Position numbers and translations under genes: made by a program. Of a DNA stretch of 64,000 nucleotides, positions 38,843 through 50,277 are shown piece after piece; position 1 is the stretch's first letter; each line of letters begins with the position of its first letter. Source of the stretch: Ignelater luminosus (taxonomy: Eukaryota > Arthropoda > Insecta > Coleoptera > Elateridae); the NCBI GenBank assembly GCA_011009095.1, contig VTPC01000647.1, forward strand, positions 1 through 64,000, in the 5' to 3' direction. The notes below the pieces were generated by a model, which did no database searches, was not told the origin of the DNA, and was given only the letters and a program-made list of their open reading frames with translations.

Positions 38843-39060
38843 AAGTGCTTTCAGTAATTTATAAAACATCTCAGAGTGCTTCAAGTACTTTCAGAGTACT
38901 TCAAGCACTTTACGAGTGCTCGATGCAGTTTTCAGTACTTAAAGAGTTCAGTAATTTTTTAAAGGCTTGAAGCAGTTGAAGTACTTTCACAAGAACCTAA
39001 AGCACTTTTACAAGAGCTTGAAGGAAGTTAGCAACTTGTACTTGGTACATACTTGAGGCT
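38843..39060. repeat. Array of AAGTACTT / AAGCACTT palindromes
   Basis: About nine copies of AAGTACTT, AAGCACTT, AAGTGCTT or one-base variants (for example GAGTGCTT, GAGTACTT) occur within 220 bp, several as 'TTCAAGTACTTTCAGAGTAC'. Spacing is irregular, roughly 12-30 bp. The unit is itself palindromic, so the array reads the same on both strands. Confidence 0.65.
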
Positions 39061-39391
39061 TTAATATACGAGTATTTAATAATTGTTGGTTGAGATTTTT
39101 AATTACTATGCTTAGTAATTGGAGCACCTCTTTAAATGTAAATATTTAATGCTTGGTAATTGACATACTTTACTTCAGTGCTTTGGCCAGCTCTGAATTG
39201 CCGTCACTTTATCATTGACGATAGTCACACCACGCCAGATAAATTAAACACAAGACTAATAGAATGGAGTTCTGTAGTTCACTGTAGAACGCTCTTGAGG
39301 TTTCCTTGTTCGGTTTAACATTACAAATTATTCTAAAGCCTGATAACTAGCGGTATCTAGCGTTTAAGAATGGAAGCAAAAATTACCAATA

Positions 39392-39558
39392 CAGTCGAAC
39401 TTCGATAACTTGAACTAGAACACTAACAACACTTCGAGCAATCAGCACTTTAACTAATCAAGGTATTTTTACATACATGTCCGCACATCGGTCATTTGCA
39501 ACAAGTTCGTCATCAAAGATTTCGTGTTATCGAGGTTCGAGTTATCGAAGGTCAACTG
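39392..39558. mobile_element. Short pogo-type MITE, 167 bp, TA target duplication
   Basis: Begins CAGTCGAACTTCGATAACTT and ends in the inverted form AGTTATCGAAGGTCAACTG, flanked by TA (39390-39391 and 39559-39560). A second inverted pair CGAGGTTCGAGTTATCGA lies inside the right end. No coding capacity. Confidence 0.85.
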
Positions 39559-39686
39559 TATTTCTTCGCCAAAAATTATTTGCCTGAACATTTAAAAATA
39601 TTGTTTTTATTTCCTAATTAACGAAAAAAAAACTCCTAGCACCAAACAAGCGTTTGTAAGTTTATATTAAAATTTATATATTTTAA

Positions 39687-40765
39687 ACTAGCTGCCCGCC
39701 CCGGCTTCGCACGAGTGGACTACCTAATGAAGAAAATAAGACAATTTTCCATTTCGAAATTAAATTACGATTAAAATAAAAGAAGAATCTTAAGAATTTA
39801 TATACTTTATTGTAAAGCTTTGTAATAAACCACATTTTTAGTTTTTCCATTTCTTCAGTCTCATTGGCTCTATAATATCGAATTTCTCTTGCGTTGCGCG
39901 TACGCCGACCGATATTTGTACGTCTTACTAATGGCATTTTCTTATCACAAAAACAGCACGAAACACAGAAACACTTTAGCTTTTCAAAAATACAAAATTA
40001 ACGTTGATTATGAATATGAATCAAAGAGTATAGTAACAGTCCATAGAGATGTCATTGTATCAATGTTTTTTTTTATATTTGTATTATAGGCATACTATTT
40101 TTAATTGCGCAATGTGTCGATTTTCATCTATCTATCTATCTATCTTCTTTTATATAAATTTTTCAAAATCACATACTCATTGCCTCGAAAAGACTATCGA
40201 TACGTAAATACCGCCTCACATGAGTATTACGCCATAACAAAAAAAAGACATTATCTAATTAAAGTGTATCGGAATGTTGAAGTGTTGCAAGTTTTATAAT
40301 TTGAATTACCTACACATTTTATGTTTTATTCAAATTCTTCTTTGATTTGGTACTTTAGAAGAATGTATTCGGAAAAATATGTAATGTACAACTTGTTTTG
40401 TGACTAAAGATCACAATAAATAATCACGTAGTATGATTTTTGTATTATTCAAAAGGAGTTTTTGACCATTACATTTTTCAAATTACCTCAAAGTTAGGGA
40501 AAACTTCCTTACATACACTTAGACACTTTCGCCACCCTGCCGGCGGCGCCATCTATTGTGTACTTCGGGAACCACTCGAAATGACGTATAGAGAAAAAAT
40601 GTTTTTTTACGTCTTTCCGTACACTGTTTTGGAAATTTTCTTTTATACAAACCTTCTCCTGATAATAACAAACACAACAAAAAAAGAATTATCCAATTTG
40701 GTTCAGTCGTTGTGAAGTGATACGCCTTCATACATTTTTGCGATTCATTTTTATTTATATAGATT
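39687..40765. repeat. Dispersed insect repeat beginning CTAGCTGCCCGCCCCGGC
   Basis: The block begins ACTAGCTGCCCGCCCCGGCT and ends TTGCGATTCATTTTTATTTA-TATAGAT, preceded by TTGGTTCAGTCGTTGTGAAG. I recall this pair of ends from dispersed repeats in many arthropod genomes, associated with RTE-like or SINE-like retroposons. An internal GCCGGCGGCGCCATCTATTG is also typical. Class assignment is from memory and uncertain. Open frames inside are short. Confidence 0.55.
40126..40145. repeat. Microsatellite (ATCT)5
   Basis: Five perfect ATCT units. Confidence 0.95.
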
Positions 40766-42670
40766 AGATTAATTTTAAATTAAAATTATTAAATTCATTT
40801 TTAGTAAATTAGTAATAGGGAGATACATATAGAAAAATCAGTTCTCGCGTGGGATTCATTAATATTTTGTAAGTTATTTGTAATGTTAAATTACGTGACC
40901 ATTTAAATTCTTCTGCTACGGATTTATGCAAGCTGCTTCCTTTTCATTCGTTTGATGACATCATTTCGTTAACAAGCATTTTGTATTTTGTAAATTACAT
41001 TTTTTATTTTTAGTTTAGTTTAAGTTTCCCTAAAATTTTAACAAGTGAAATTCATATGGTATTTAAAAACATCTTAGGAAACGCCTCAATAGCTTTCCAT
41101 TATGAAATAGAATCTAAATCTGTTGTTAACATTGATTCTTCATGTAATCAGGAATTAATCTTGACTGAAATTTGATTATAGGAAACATTTACATTGTGAA
41201 ATGGGTTTTGATTTATTACTAGTTTTATTTTTTTATAATTGCTTAACGTTATATCTTTGTCCTATATGAACATAAAACGTAACGTTTTCATATTATTACT
41301 ATACTGAATAACTTTACTTTTCTTTTTTTATTTAAGAATTCCAAGATTTAGAAGATTTCAAAGGTATATTTGCAAATGAAATTTTCTATTTAAATAAAAT
41401 CTGCATACATATTCATAGACCCTGAGTGCGCATGTATACATAAGTGTAATGTAAATAAAGCTATACATTACAAGTTCTACCATGAAAAGATCCTGGTAAG
41501 AAATTCCTATAGAAACAAATAATCGCATAATGCTAGTGTAACACTTCCGGTCAAGAAGATGCGAAGTGGAAAATATAGGTTCATTTTAAGACTCGTCTTT
41601 GCATTTATAAATAGGTTTTGACCTAACTCTTCACATAATTACTTTTACTTAAAAATAGCCTCCAAAAAAATAAAAGGATAATTTGATAACGAATAATTTT
41701 ATTTAAAAACAATCGTTTACATCTGTTCTATTACTATACTGACTGTAATTCAATTATAATTCTCTTTTGTTTTACAAAATTATGTTGCAATCTACGATTA
41801 GGTGTTAACAAAAACCATTATAACCATAAAAATTAAATATTTTTACTCAATAACTCAACTTTTGTTTGCTACCTGACACACCAAGGTTTTTAATTGTTTT
41901 TTTTCTTAATCAGAAATGAGAAAAAAATTGAAAATTAATATTATACTGTCAAGAGTAACGTGTACGTCCTTAAACAAACTTACAGAAAATTAAAAAAAGA
42001 TGCAATTACATAGTTTTAAACGCACGTCAAGAGTTTTACAAAATATAATAGGGAAAGTGTTTCCACTAGGCGTTCACTAGTCATCAAGTGTGAAAAACAA
42101 TTAATTCTTTACCGAGCTTTCTATAAAAAACGAAGCATATTGTTTTATAAATTATAAAATAACCTTTTTCAATTTCGTCACGAACAACGTTATCAACGTG
42201 CTATTAAAACAATAATAATAAAGAATAGACTTTAGCAACGTGTATTTAGCTGAAAAAAGAATTGCTTTAATGAGTAGTACAAGTGTTTGATGTAATGGAT
42301 AGTATTTATAAAATTAATCCGACATACGAGGTTTGTTACAATATTAGCGTGACGATTACTTCATATCTGCGTTTTCTCATTTAAGGAAGAACTTCTACTC
42401 CATACTACTCAACATATGTCTACATTATTATTTATTAGAATTAGAATTGCGATAACAAAACTACTGCAATAATTTTTTAATTTTTTCAAATATTATTAAA
42501 TCCTTACCAACAGGAAAATGTTAATCTTGAAAAGTGACAGCAGAAATTCCGCAGCGTCGACCTTTGCTGATGCTTGTTGCATGCCGTGCTGAATCTAAAA
42601 CTGCTATCTTGAATCGCCATGAAGCAAAATTTTAAAATTCTCGAGAAATATATGCAAATATTTTTCTTAT
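40766..42670. other. Gene-free stretch
   Basis: AT-rich with no open frame, repeat or RNA gene that I can support. Confidence 0.4.
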
Positions 42671-43427
42671 ACAGAGTGTTCCTAAAAGGTCTGTACCACA
42701 TATTCCTCAGGCCAGAATAGGTCGATCGAACCAAACTCACCTCTATCCAAAAGCGCTGCGTTAAGGCGCTACTGGAGGTCAAAGATCTTAAAAATATTTC
42801 TATTTTTTAAATACCAAGAAAGTGCTTTTAGCAATTGAAATTAAAATTGGAATGAGCATGTGCACTAAAAAAAGGGATTTTCTGACATCAGTTTTTTGCT
42901 TGTGAGTGTTTCGCAAGTGATCAAAAAGCTCGGATGTTTCTAACGGTTTGGTCAATACTTATGAACTTTTTTCACAGATGGGATGGCATTAAATTTACGT
43001 TATCATATTAACATAGGTTTTATTTTTTAATTGCTTTGAACACCGCTAAACTTTACATTGCATGCCGAAAGGCAAATCAAAATTGTTTTTTCTGCCTAAA
43101 ATATGGCAGTTATCAAGATCAACAAGAGACAAGAAATGCCCGAAATAATAATGCCCATCTGTGGAAAAAGTCTCGTAAGTACTGACCAAACCTTTAAAAA
43201 AATCTGAGCTTCTTTGCATGTGGATGATCGACTTACACACTTAATTCCAATTGATAAAAGCACTCCTTTGTTATTTAAAAAAATAGAAACATTTTTAAGA
43301 TGTTTGACGTCCGGTAGCGTCTTAAGGGAGAACCTTTGGATAGAGGTGAGTTTGGTTAAATCGATCTATTTTGGTCTGGGGAATATGTGGTAAGGCGTTG
43401 TACAGACCTTTATTATCGGTTACCTGT
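42671..43427. mobile_element. Foldback element, about 300-bp arms
   Basis: Left arm about 42671-42990 and right arm about 43140-43427 are reverse complements. Matching blocks include AAAGGTCTGTAC, ACCAAACTCACCTCTATCCA, GGTTTGGTCARTACTTA and CACAGATGGG. The loop is about 150 bp and non-coding. The left copy lacks about 10 bp present in the right copy near the end. Ends and target duplication are approximate. Confidence 0.85.
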
Positions 43428-44008
43428 GCCTTTTATAGTTACAATTGTATCTATAAAGTATTTCTTTTTTAAAGAATGTTTAAAATAATTTTCATATACC
43501 CTGCTTGTATTTAAATTTATCAAATGATTGCTTCTCCATAAGCATCTATGTAAAACAAGCAATTCTAAAATTTAATTTTTTTTCTTAAATCTTCGGTAAA
43601 AAGGCCTGAATCTTTTTGTATGCAATAATAGCACTTACAGCTACATTATATTCAAGATTTAAATTCTTATCTAGTTCATCTCGTAGAAGAACCTCCTTAA
43701 GTCACGCTCAGAATATATGCTGTTCACAATCTTCTCGCTTAAGAATTGGTCATGAAAATTTGACATTTCAATCTTCCATACAATTCTGACAGTTAGTTTT
43801 AGGTTAATTTTACATTTAGATTAGAAATGACAGAGTTACTATGCAGGCTTGACCTGCTCGTCCTGTAAAGTATCACTTCCCCAACTTGTTATGTAAATAA
43901 CTATAAAACGCGCTTGATTTATTTTTTGTTAATCCTTGTTTTGTAAAAAAGATACTTCTGGCAACAAAAATTGTACAGCCAACCTTAACATACTCTTAAA
44001 TAAATATA

Positions 44009-45490
44009 CAGTGTGTTTACTAAACATGAGGCAAAAATTCAGGGGGTTATTCCTTGAATTATTTTCAGTTTTTTTTTTCAGAAAGACGCTTTGCTTCGAA
44101 GATACAAGACGATAAAAGTAAAGTAAGACTTCGGTATACTGCACTGGGCTTACGGAGTACAAGAAATGTCCAGAAATACGTTTCCATTGTGACTTGTCAT
44201 CGTTTCCATATAGTGACTTGTCATTTTCTTTTTGAAAGTTGTCACAATTGATTGCGTGGCGTATTTTTGTTTGATACTTAAACTTTTGTTAGTGAAGCTC
44301 TCTAATATAAATGGCTATACAACCTCGAGATGACAGATAGGCATTTTATGTATGAACTTGCCAACTTGGGAATTCGTTAGAGACTAGACGGTTGTACATT
44401 GAACAATTTCCCAATCGTCGTGCTCCTGATAGAAAAACTTTTCAAAGTATTCATCAACGTTCTCATGAAACAGACATATTTAAACGAAATGGAGGACTAG
44501 GAAGGCCAACAGTATAACAACGGTAGAAATGGAAGAAAATATGCTGAACAAGGTAGAGGAAGATGCAGGTACTTCTACCAGAGAAATAGCAAGTAACAAG
44601 ACTGTGTAGAAAATTTTGAAGCAGAACGGTTTGTATCCATACCAAATTCAGCGCGTTCAAGCACTTGTTCCTGCTGATTTTCCTCAACGTATTGTATTTT
44701 GTCAATTCTGCAAAGTTTGATTCAAATCCCTCAAGTAATGGCGCTAATTTTTTACCGATGAAGTAAATTTCTCCAGAAATGCAATTAGGAACTTCCATAT
44801 AATAACCATGTGTGGGCTGATGATAACCCGCATGCCATACTTGAAGATCGTTTTCAACATCAATTTTCATTAAAACATTTGGATTGAAAGTGTGGATGAC
44901 TGGCTAATTGAACCGGTATTTCTACCAGGAAAACTTACCGGTGAGGTGAATCGAGATTTTTTGGAAGAATCACTTCTTCGGTTTTTAGAGAATGTAACAT
45001 TGGTAACGAGAAATGTAATGTGATTTATGCACGATGATGCGAGTTTTTAAAAGCTGGATTGGTCGAGGTGGACCTTACTTATGGCCTGCTTGATCCCCAG
45101 ACTTAAATCTCTTGGATTTTTATTTATGGGGCTATTTGAAAACATTAGTGTACACTACTCCAGTTGAAAATGAAAAAGATTTGAGAAATTGGATAATTGA
45201 GGGGTGTAATGCAATAAGAAACAACCCTGGTATTTTTGAAAAAGTTCGGCAGTCAATGAGGAGAAGATTGAATGCATGCATCCTAGCTGGTGGTAGTCAT
45301 TTTTAGCAGTTTTTGTAGATTAAGAATCGTTACATGTAACATGAATTAATAAAGTATTGTTTTTTTTCGAAAAGCTTTTACCGCTCTTCGAAACAAAGCG
45401 TCTTTTCTAAAATTATCCAAGAATGAAATATCTTAAAATAACCCGAGGAATAACCCCCTGGATTTTTGCAGGGGCGCGTCCCTCTTAGGG
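44009..45490 (+). mobile_element. Tc1/mariner-superfamily transposon with inverted ends
   Basis: The ends hold inverted copies of CARGGGGTTATTCCT (44040-44055; complement near 45447-45461), followed inward by AAAGACGCTTTGYTTCGAA (about 44081-44099; complement about 45388-45406). A TA precedes CAGTGTG at 44009. Between the ends is a broken transposase reading on the plus strand. The right outer boundary is uncertain because the sequence beyond 45472 turns GC-rich and does not match the left end. Confidence 0.8.
44311..45306 (+). pseudogene. Frameshifted transposase (DUF4817/DDE_3 type)
   Basis: Starting with ATG at 44311, pieces in changing frames give an N-terminal LYIEQFPNRRAPDRKTFQ (helix-turn-helix, DUF4817-like) and LVPADFPQRIVFCQF. 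These are followed by FFTDEVNFSRNAIRN (first catalytic Asp-Glu region), WIGRGGPYLWPA and SPDLNLLDFYLWGYL (third catalytic region). A final undamaged 64 codons, 45112-45306, end RRRLNACILAGGSHF. The order and spacing are those of a well-known insect family of IS630/Tc1/mariner transposases. Several stops and shifts make it inactive. Confidence 0.82.
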
Positions 45491-46725
45491 GGTGTTTGAG
45501 TCATTTCAAAATTCTTAAATGTCTACTCCGTATACAAATATCGACCTTATACCTTGAATATACATCATCCTAAATATATAGGGCCTAAATCTCCAATTTT
45601 TTCCACATTTTGTGGTTGCTCTATATGCTTTTAATTGTACGTTCTTTCTTAGCTACTTACAATGTTCTATGAATAGCAATCTTTTGTCAGACGCCAATTC
45701 TAAGCACTTTATTGACTTGCTATTTTCTATAATGCCGTCCTCGCTCTGTAGGACTAATTCTTGTGCCAACCTCTTCATACTTATAAACTTGCTTTGTTTT
45801 TTTTTCTTTACTGTATGGTAGCTCTCTATTTCTTCTTGATCTTCTTTACGAAAGGACCTGCCAATAATCTGATCATCTGTAAACGCGTACTAATCATCAG
45901 AAACAGCCAGAAAGTTGTAAAGTCGTCAGATCTGGAGATCTTTTGGCACCTCTGGTAATGCTGCTTGCAGCTGTTATTTACTTCTTTTTCACTCATATTT
46001 ACAAAATTTAGAGTCATCTATTAGTTTATGATTTTCACCAATTTAACTGATGGAACAAGTAGGTAGTGTGGTGACGTTGTCAAGATGTGCAACTTTTCCA
46101 ACAATTTACTAATTTATCTGGCTTTGCAACAGAATCAATCTAAAAAATATCTCTCTTAAATTGGTGTGTAAAAATTAACGTAAATATGCTATGCTGCAGA
46201 ACCGTCCAACTGATAAGTAATTAAGGGGGACGTAGGTTTATCCAGGACAAAAAAAGTTTGAGAATTATTGCCTTATGCAAAAAAGTCCCGAACATCACAT
46301 GCATTATGTTTTTGTGTGTTTTTGTAATATTTTTACAATGGACTCCACTTTTTAGCAACAACCTACATATTTATTAAAGATACCAGAAACTTTTATTAGA
46401 CAATTAAAAATTGTTTCAATACTGGTTACTTTGAGATGTTGAGTATCTAAATAATTCCGCACGCTTTTAGACTTGTGTACATCTTAGTTTTACTGCTGCC
46501 TTGTGTATTTATCAAAATTGAAATTCTATTGTATATTTTAGCTCTTCAACAAGTAGAACAAAGTTTCAATACCTTTCATGTTATGTTTTGTTACCTAAAA
46601 TCCACATCTTCGAGTGCTGTACATTTTCAGCAACTAAGTACAGTTTATTGACATATTCACCTGCGTAACGAACTATAGTTTAATTGATTTTAACTTTGTT
46701 GATTATCAGGAAAATTCGTAAGTCA

Positions 46726-46938
46726 ATGCCACATCATCTTGATTTATTCTTAATCATACTTCTAATAACTAACACAACACAAATCGAGAACTCATTTACT
46801 TTTGCACATAAACTACATAATTATTTATTTGAAATTGGACCAACTGAATGTTTTCAGATAAGGCAGAAATCAAAAACTGAGAACTGCTCGTTTCCAAGTC
46901 TCTGTGTGAATACAGCGTTGACAAATTTGGAAGATTAA
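46726..46938 (+). CDS. Candidate small secreted protein (70 residues)
   Basis: From the ATG at 46726 the frame gives 70 residues with a plausible signal peptide (MPHHLDLFLIILLITNTTQ). A short mature part has three cysteines (ECF, NCS, LCV) and ends at TAA. I do not recognise a family. The frame continues open upstream without another ATG, with a CAG before the start that could be a splice acceptor, so it might instead be part of a larger exon. A chance frame is quite possible. Confidence 0.22.
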   Translation: MPHHLDLFLIILLITNTTQIENSFTFAHKLHNYLFEIGPTECFQIRQKSKTENCSFPSLCVNTALTNLED

Positions 46939-47889
46939 TTTATCATTTCTAGTACTCATCATTAAGTAACCTTACATTATTTTGACACAGTGGTTGATCA
47001 CAAATTAAGTAATTCAGGTAGTAACAAAAGTCCACGTTTGTAGATATTTACTGGACCGTAATAGATATTTTGGCAAATGGGACATTATCTAGACTTACTT
47101 CTGGAAAAAAAATTGCAAACACCATGATTCGGAGTTTACCTACAATAGTAGACTTTTTAAGAGAAACGGTGTCAGTACTTCTTAACCATCCATTACAGTT
47201 TTAATCTAATCCATGTGATTTCTTATTCCCTTTAGTTAAAGAAAAGTTCAGTTCCTAAAGTATTTTTAAACAAAATGAAGACAGAGGTTTCAATATTGGT
47301 TTCGAAATATTCCATTAAATAAAGACAGCTCGAGATTTTCTTTTTAGACTGAAGCAGTTAAATCAATTTTGAGGATTTTCATAAATATTGGGTTTTAGGA
47401 CAAATAAACATTTCTTAACGCTCCATGTGAGTCACTTTGGGACCCTCTAGCGAGTTATCGCATTCATTACAACGTTCTATATGATAAAAACTGAATGAAT
47501 GAAATTGAATTGACTGAAATGAATTCAATTAAGCTTTCCAAGTGCCGTCGAGCAAGTTATCCAAAGAATATTGATAACAGTTTACTAAAGTGTTGAATAA
47601 TTTCTTGACATCACTCTATCCAAGTTTGTGTTTGAGCCCTTGCAACCTCAAGCCGTACCCAAAGATAACAAATCTTCTTGACTCGTAAATACTTGACTCG
47701 TCTCACGTAATTACCGGTGGAAGAAAGAGAGAAACGTTCAGCAAATGCCTAAATGTCAAAATCAAAAATCAAAACATCGATTATGTGTTTCTTCAACATG
47801 TGTGCCAACGGATTTGCACTAAGTAGGTAATCACACGGTCGACAATAAGTTTTGCTTTAATGTAACTATTGGAGTATCTGAACACACAG

Positions 47890-47979
47890 GTGCCCAGATT
47901 TGGCAAGCAACGGGTGAATTTCCATTACAATAATGCGCCTGCCCATTTATTAACGATTGTAAGCAAATTTCTAGCTTGA
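47890..47979 (+). pseudogene. Mariner transposase fragment (DNAPAH box)
   Basis: The plus strand reads VNFHYNNAPAHLLTIVSKFLA followed by a stop. This matches the 'DNAPAH' box with the second catalytic Asp of mariner transposases, with Asp changed to Asn. Flanking frames are degraded, so the true limits cannot be set. Confidence 0.6.
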
Positions 47980-50091
47980 AATTAAAAATTCTCATATTTT
48001 AGTACTAAATTTTGCACTCGGATACTTTTTAATTTAAGTACTGACTTCACTTTAGCTTTGAAACTGCATATGTCATACCTTGTGATTTTACATTCCACAT
48101 CAAGTATTTTCCAATGATCTATTTTTCTTGCTGGAAAAGCTGGTTTCATTAAGAAAAGCTACTTCTTTGGACTATACATGGCTTCAAAGTTATATTAAAA
48201 TCTTAAAACTATATTAAAGTGGTTCAGGAAAGTTTAAGAGCAACAATGTAGCTATAACCCACCCATGGTTACAGTGGGCCTAATATTGTAAATTGTGATA
48301 ATTATCCAAATTGGCCTTAATACTAACATACACGGCAAACATTACCTCCGGCAGGCAGGGGTTGCAAGAAGATGCTAAACATCGCTTAAGATTTATTGAG
48401 CATTCAGTAAGCTGTTAAAACTGAGAAAGGCAAACTAGGAATTCCCAAAGTTAGAAGGCCAGAGGCTCTTTAGAAAAAAGTAAATCACACCTGAAAAACA
48501 AAAGAGAGCTGATTATACTAAATCAGAATGCAGGGAAAATCAGGAAAAGTGGTTTCTATGACAAAAATTTAAGTTGGAAGAGTATCCAAGATTCTTTCAG
48601 AAAATCAGAAAATGAATTTCAGATAACTCAAATTCAGAAAATAAATGATAAATGATAATGATACAAAGGGATAGCCTATTTTATTTTGAGTGCCAAGGTG
48701 TTCTTGGTAGAAGTGCTAACACAACCCTCTGTCAAGCTATGTATAAGAAGAACAAGACCCTGCAGCTCTTAGGATCTAACTTCATTCTTAAAGAATGTAC
48801 AGCTTCGGCAAATAAAACCGGGGCACCACACAGGTTTTAAAATTACTCTTTGTAAATCTGTTTTTCAGTTTAAGTAAAACTATTATGTCAGTAAGTTCCT
48901 TCTTAATTAAACTGACAATCCACCTTAAAGCCTGATGCAAAAGAGAGAAATTTTGTTAGAACGACGTATCGTCAAACAAGTGCGCCCCGATTTTATTTGC
49001 CGGAGCTGGACCTAGTATTTTGTTATAGAATGTTCTCATTTTAAGTGAATTATTTGTTTTGCTGTTGATTGAATAAGAGAAGTAACAATTATGCAGATAT
49101 AAAAATTATGTAGTGCAGCAGGCTCCTTGGGAATAAAGTATTCGATTTGTTTATATGAAAGACAATGATGAAAAATTTTGATAAACAGTGTATTATTGTT
49201 TACCTTTGTATCTTACGAAATAGACAGTATATAAACAAATTCCTAATTGTTTCAGAGTACAGTTACAAGTAAATTATTGAAAATATGCAGAATAATTTTT
49301 GCAATCAATTTAAAGCAATAATAAAGAACAAAAGATAAAAAATACTAGGATAAATCTTAGCAATATTTTAATCATCACATGTGTCAATTCTTTTATCTGT
49401 GTAAGAATAACCAGTTTCATATTTAAATACAATGATACGTTAGTGTAGATCAGGGTTCGTCAATGAAAATTTGCCTTGTATACTTTATCTTATCAAACAG
49501 TATTGTAATTCTTTATCGATGTTGAGAGAAAATTTTAGATACTTCAAAACACAAAAGTCTTCATACTTACGCGCTGATTCTTATAACGGTTTATATAATA
49601 AAAAACTTTCTAAATTTTAATGACTGCTGAATTCAACTCTAAAAATTGTCCAGACATGAACGGTACAAAATCCTTTTAAAAACAATCACGACTTTTTGCG
49701 CTACTGTGTATCTGTATTGTTTTATTAATTACAAACATTTCTAAATGAAAAAGTTGAGACTTTCCAGTTTAAATTTTTAATTGTCTTTTTTTAAATATGA
49801 CGGAATTCTGGTTTTATTTTGAAATTTCTAACTGGTGAAAGACGTTTTTAATTATACCAGAAGGAGAAAACGCTTTTAGATCGGTTACTCTAAGTTTAGA
49901 AATAGTATAACATGTAGGATTTTACTTAAGATTTAAAAAAAGAAATTGCTGCCTTCTTGTTAAACTCTAATAATGCAAAGATATGATTATATTTAATATT
50001 TCACACTGGAGAAAAACTATTAAACATTTTAAAATTTTAATTTTTCCTATTTGAAAAAAAGTGATAATAAAAAGGTTTACTTACAATAATT

Positions 50092-50277
50092 TAAATTCGT
50101 TTTCCAAAAAGATAAAAAAAGATTCCACTAAAAGTTCATTTAAACGTTGCAAGGTAAGACTATGATTTTTCAGTTGAAAAGCACATAAATCCGCACGTGT
50201 AGATATAGTTGAAAAATCAAAAAGAAACTGTGTCAAACCATCACTCAACTCAGCAATAAAGATACTAACTTGAATCT
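50092..50277 (-). CDS. Candidate isolated exon
   Basis: A minus-strand frame of 62 codons lies exactly between a good acceptor (TGCATTTCTTTCAG at 50278) and a good donor (TT/GTAAGT at 50091). It encodes a mostly helical segment (VSIFIAELSDGLTQFLFDF ... LQRLNELLVESFFIFLENEF). The layout of polar and Leu/Phe residues is loosely like the loop and helix region of insect chemoreceptors, but there is no diagnostic motif, and I found no partner exon within several kilobases. Unrecognised. Confidence 0.3.

Larger units (their letters stand above)
45491..50091. other. Largely gene-free stretch
   Basis: Contains the weak peptide candidate at 46726-46938 and a mariner fragment at 47890-47979. The rest is AT-rich with short, unrecognisable frames. 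Confidence 0.4.

Noticed and set aside
44463..44870. 135-codon minus-strand frame
   Set aside because: It is antisense to the broken transposase, whose motifs are readable on the plus strand.
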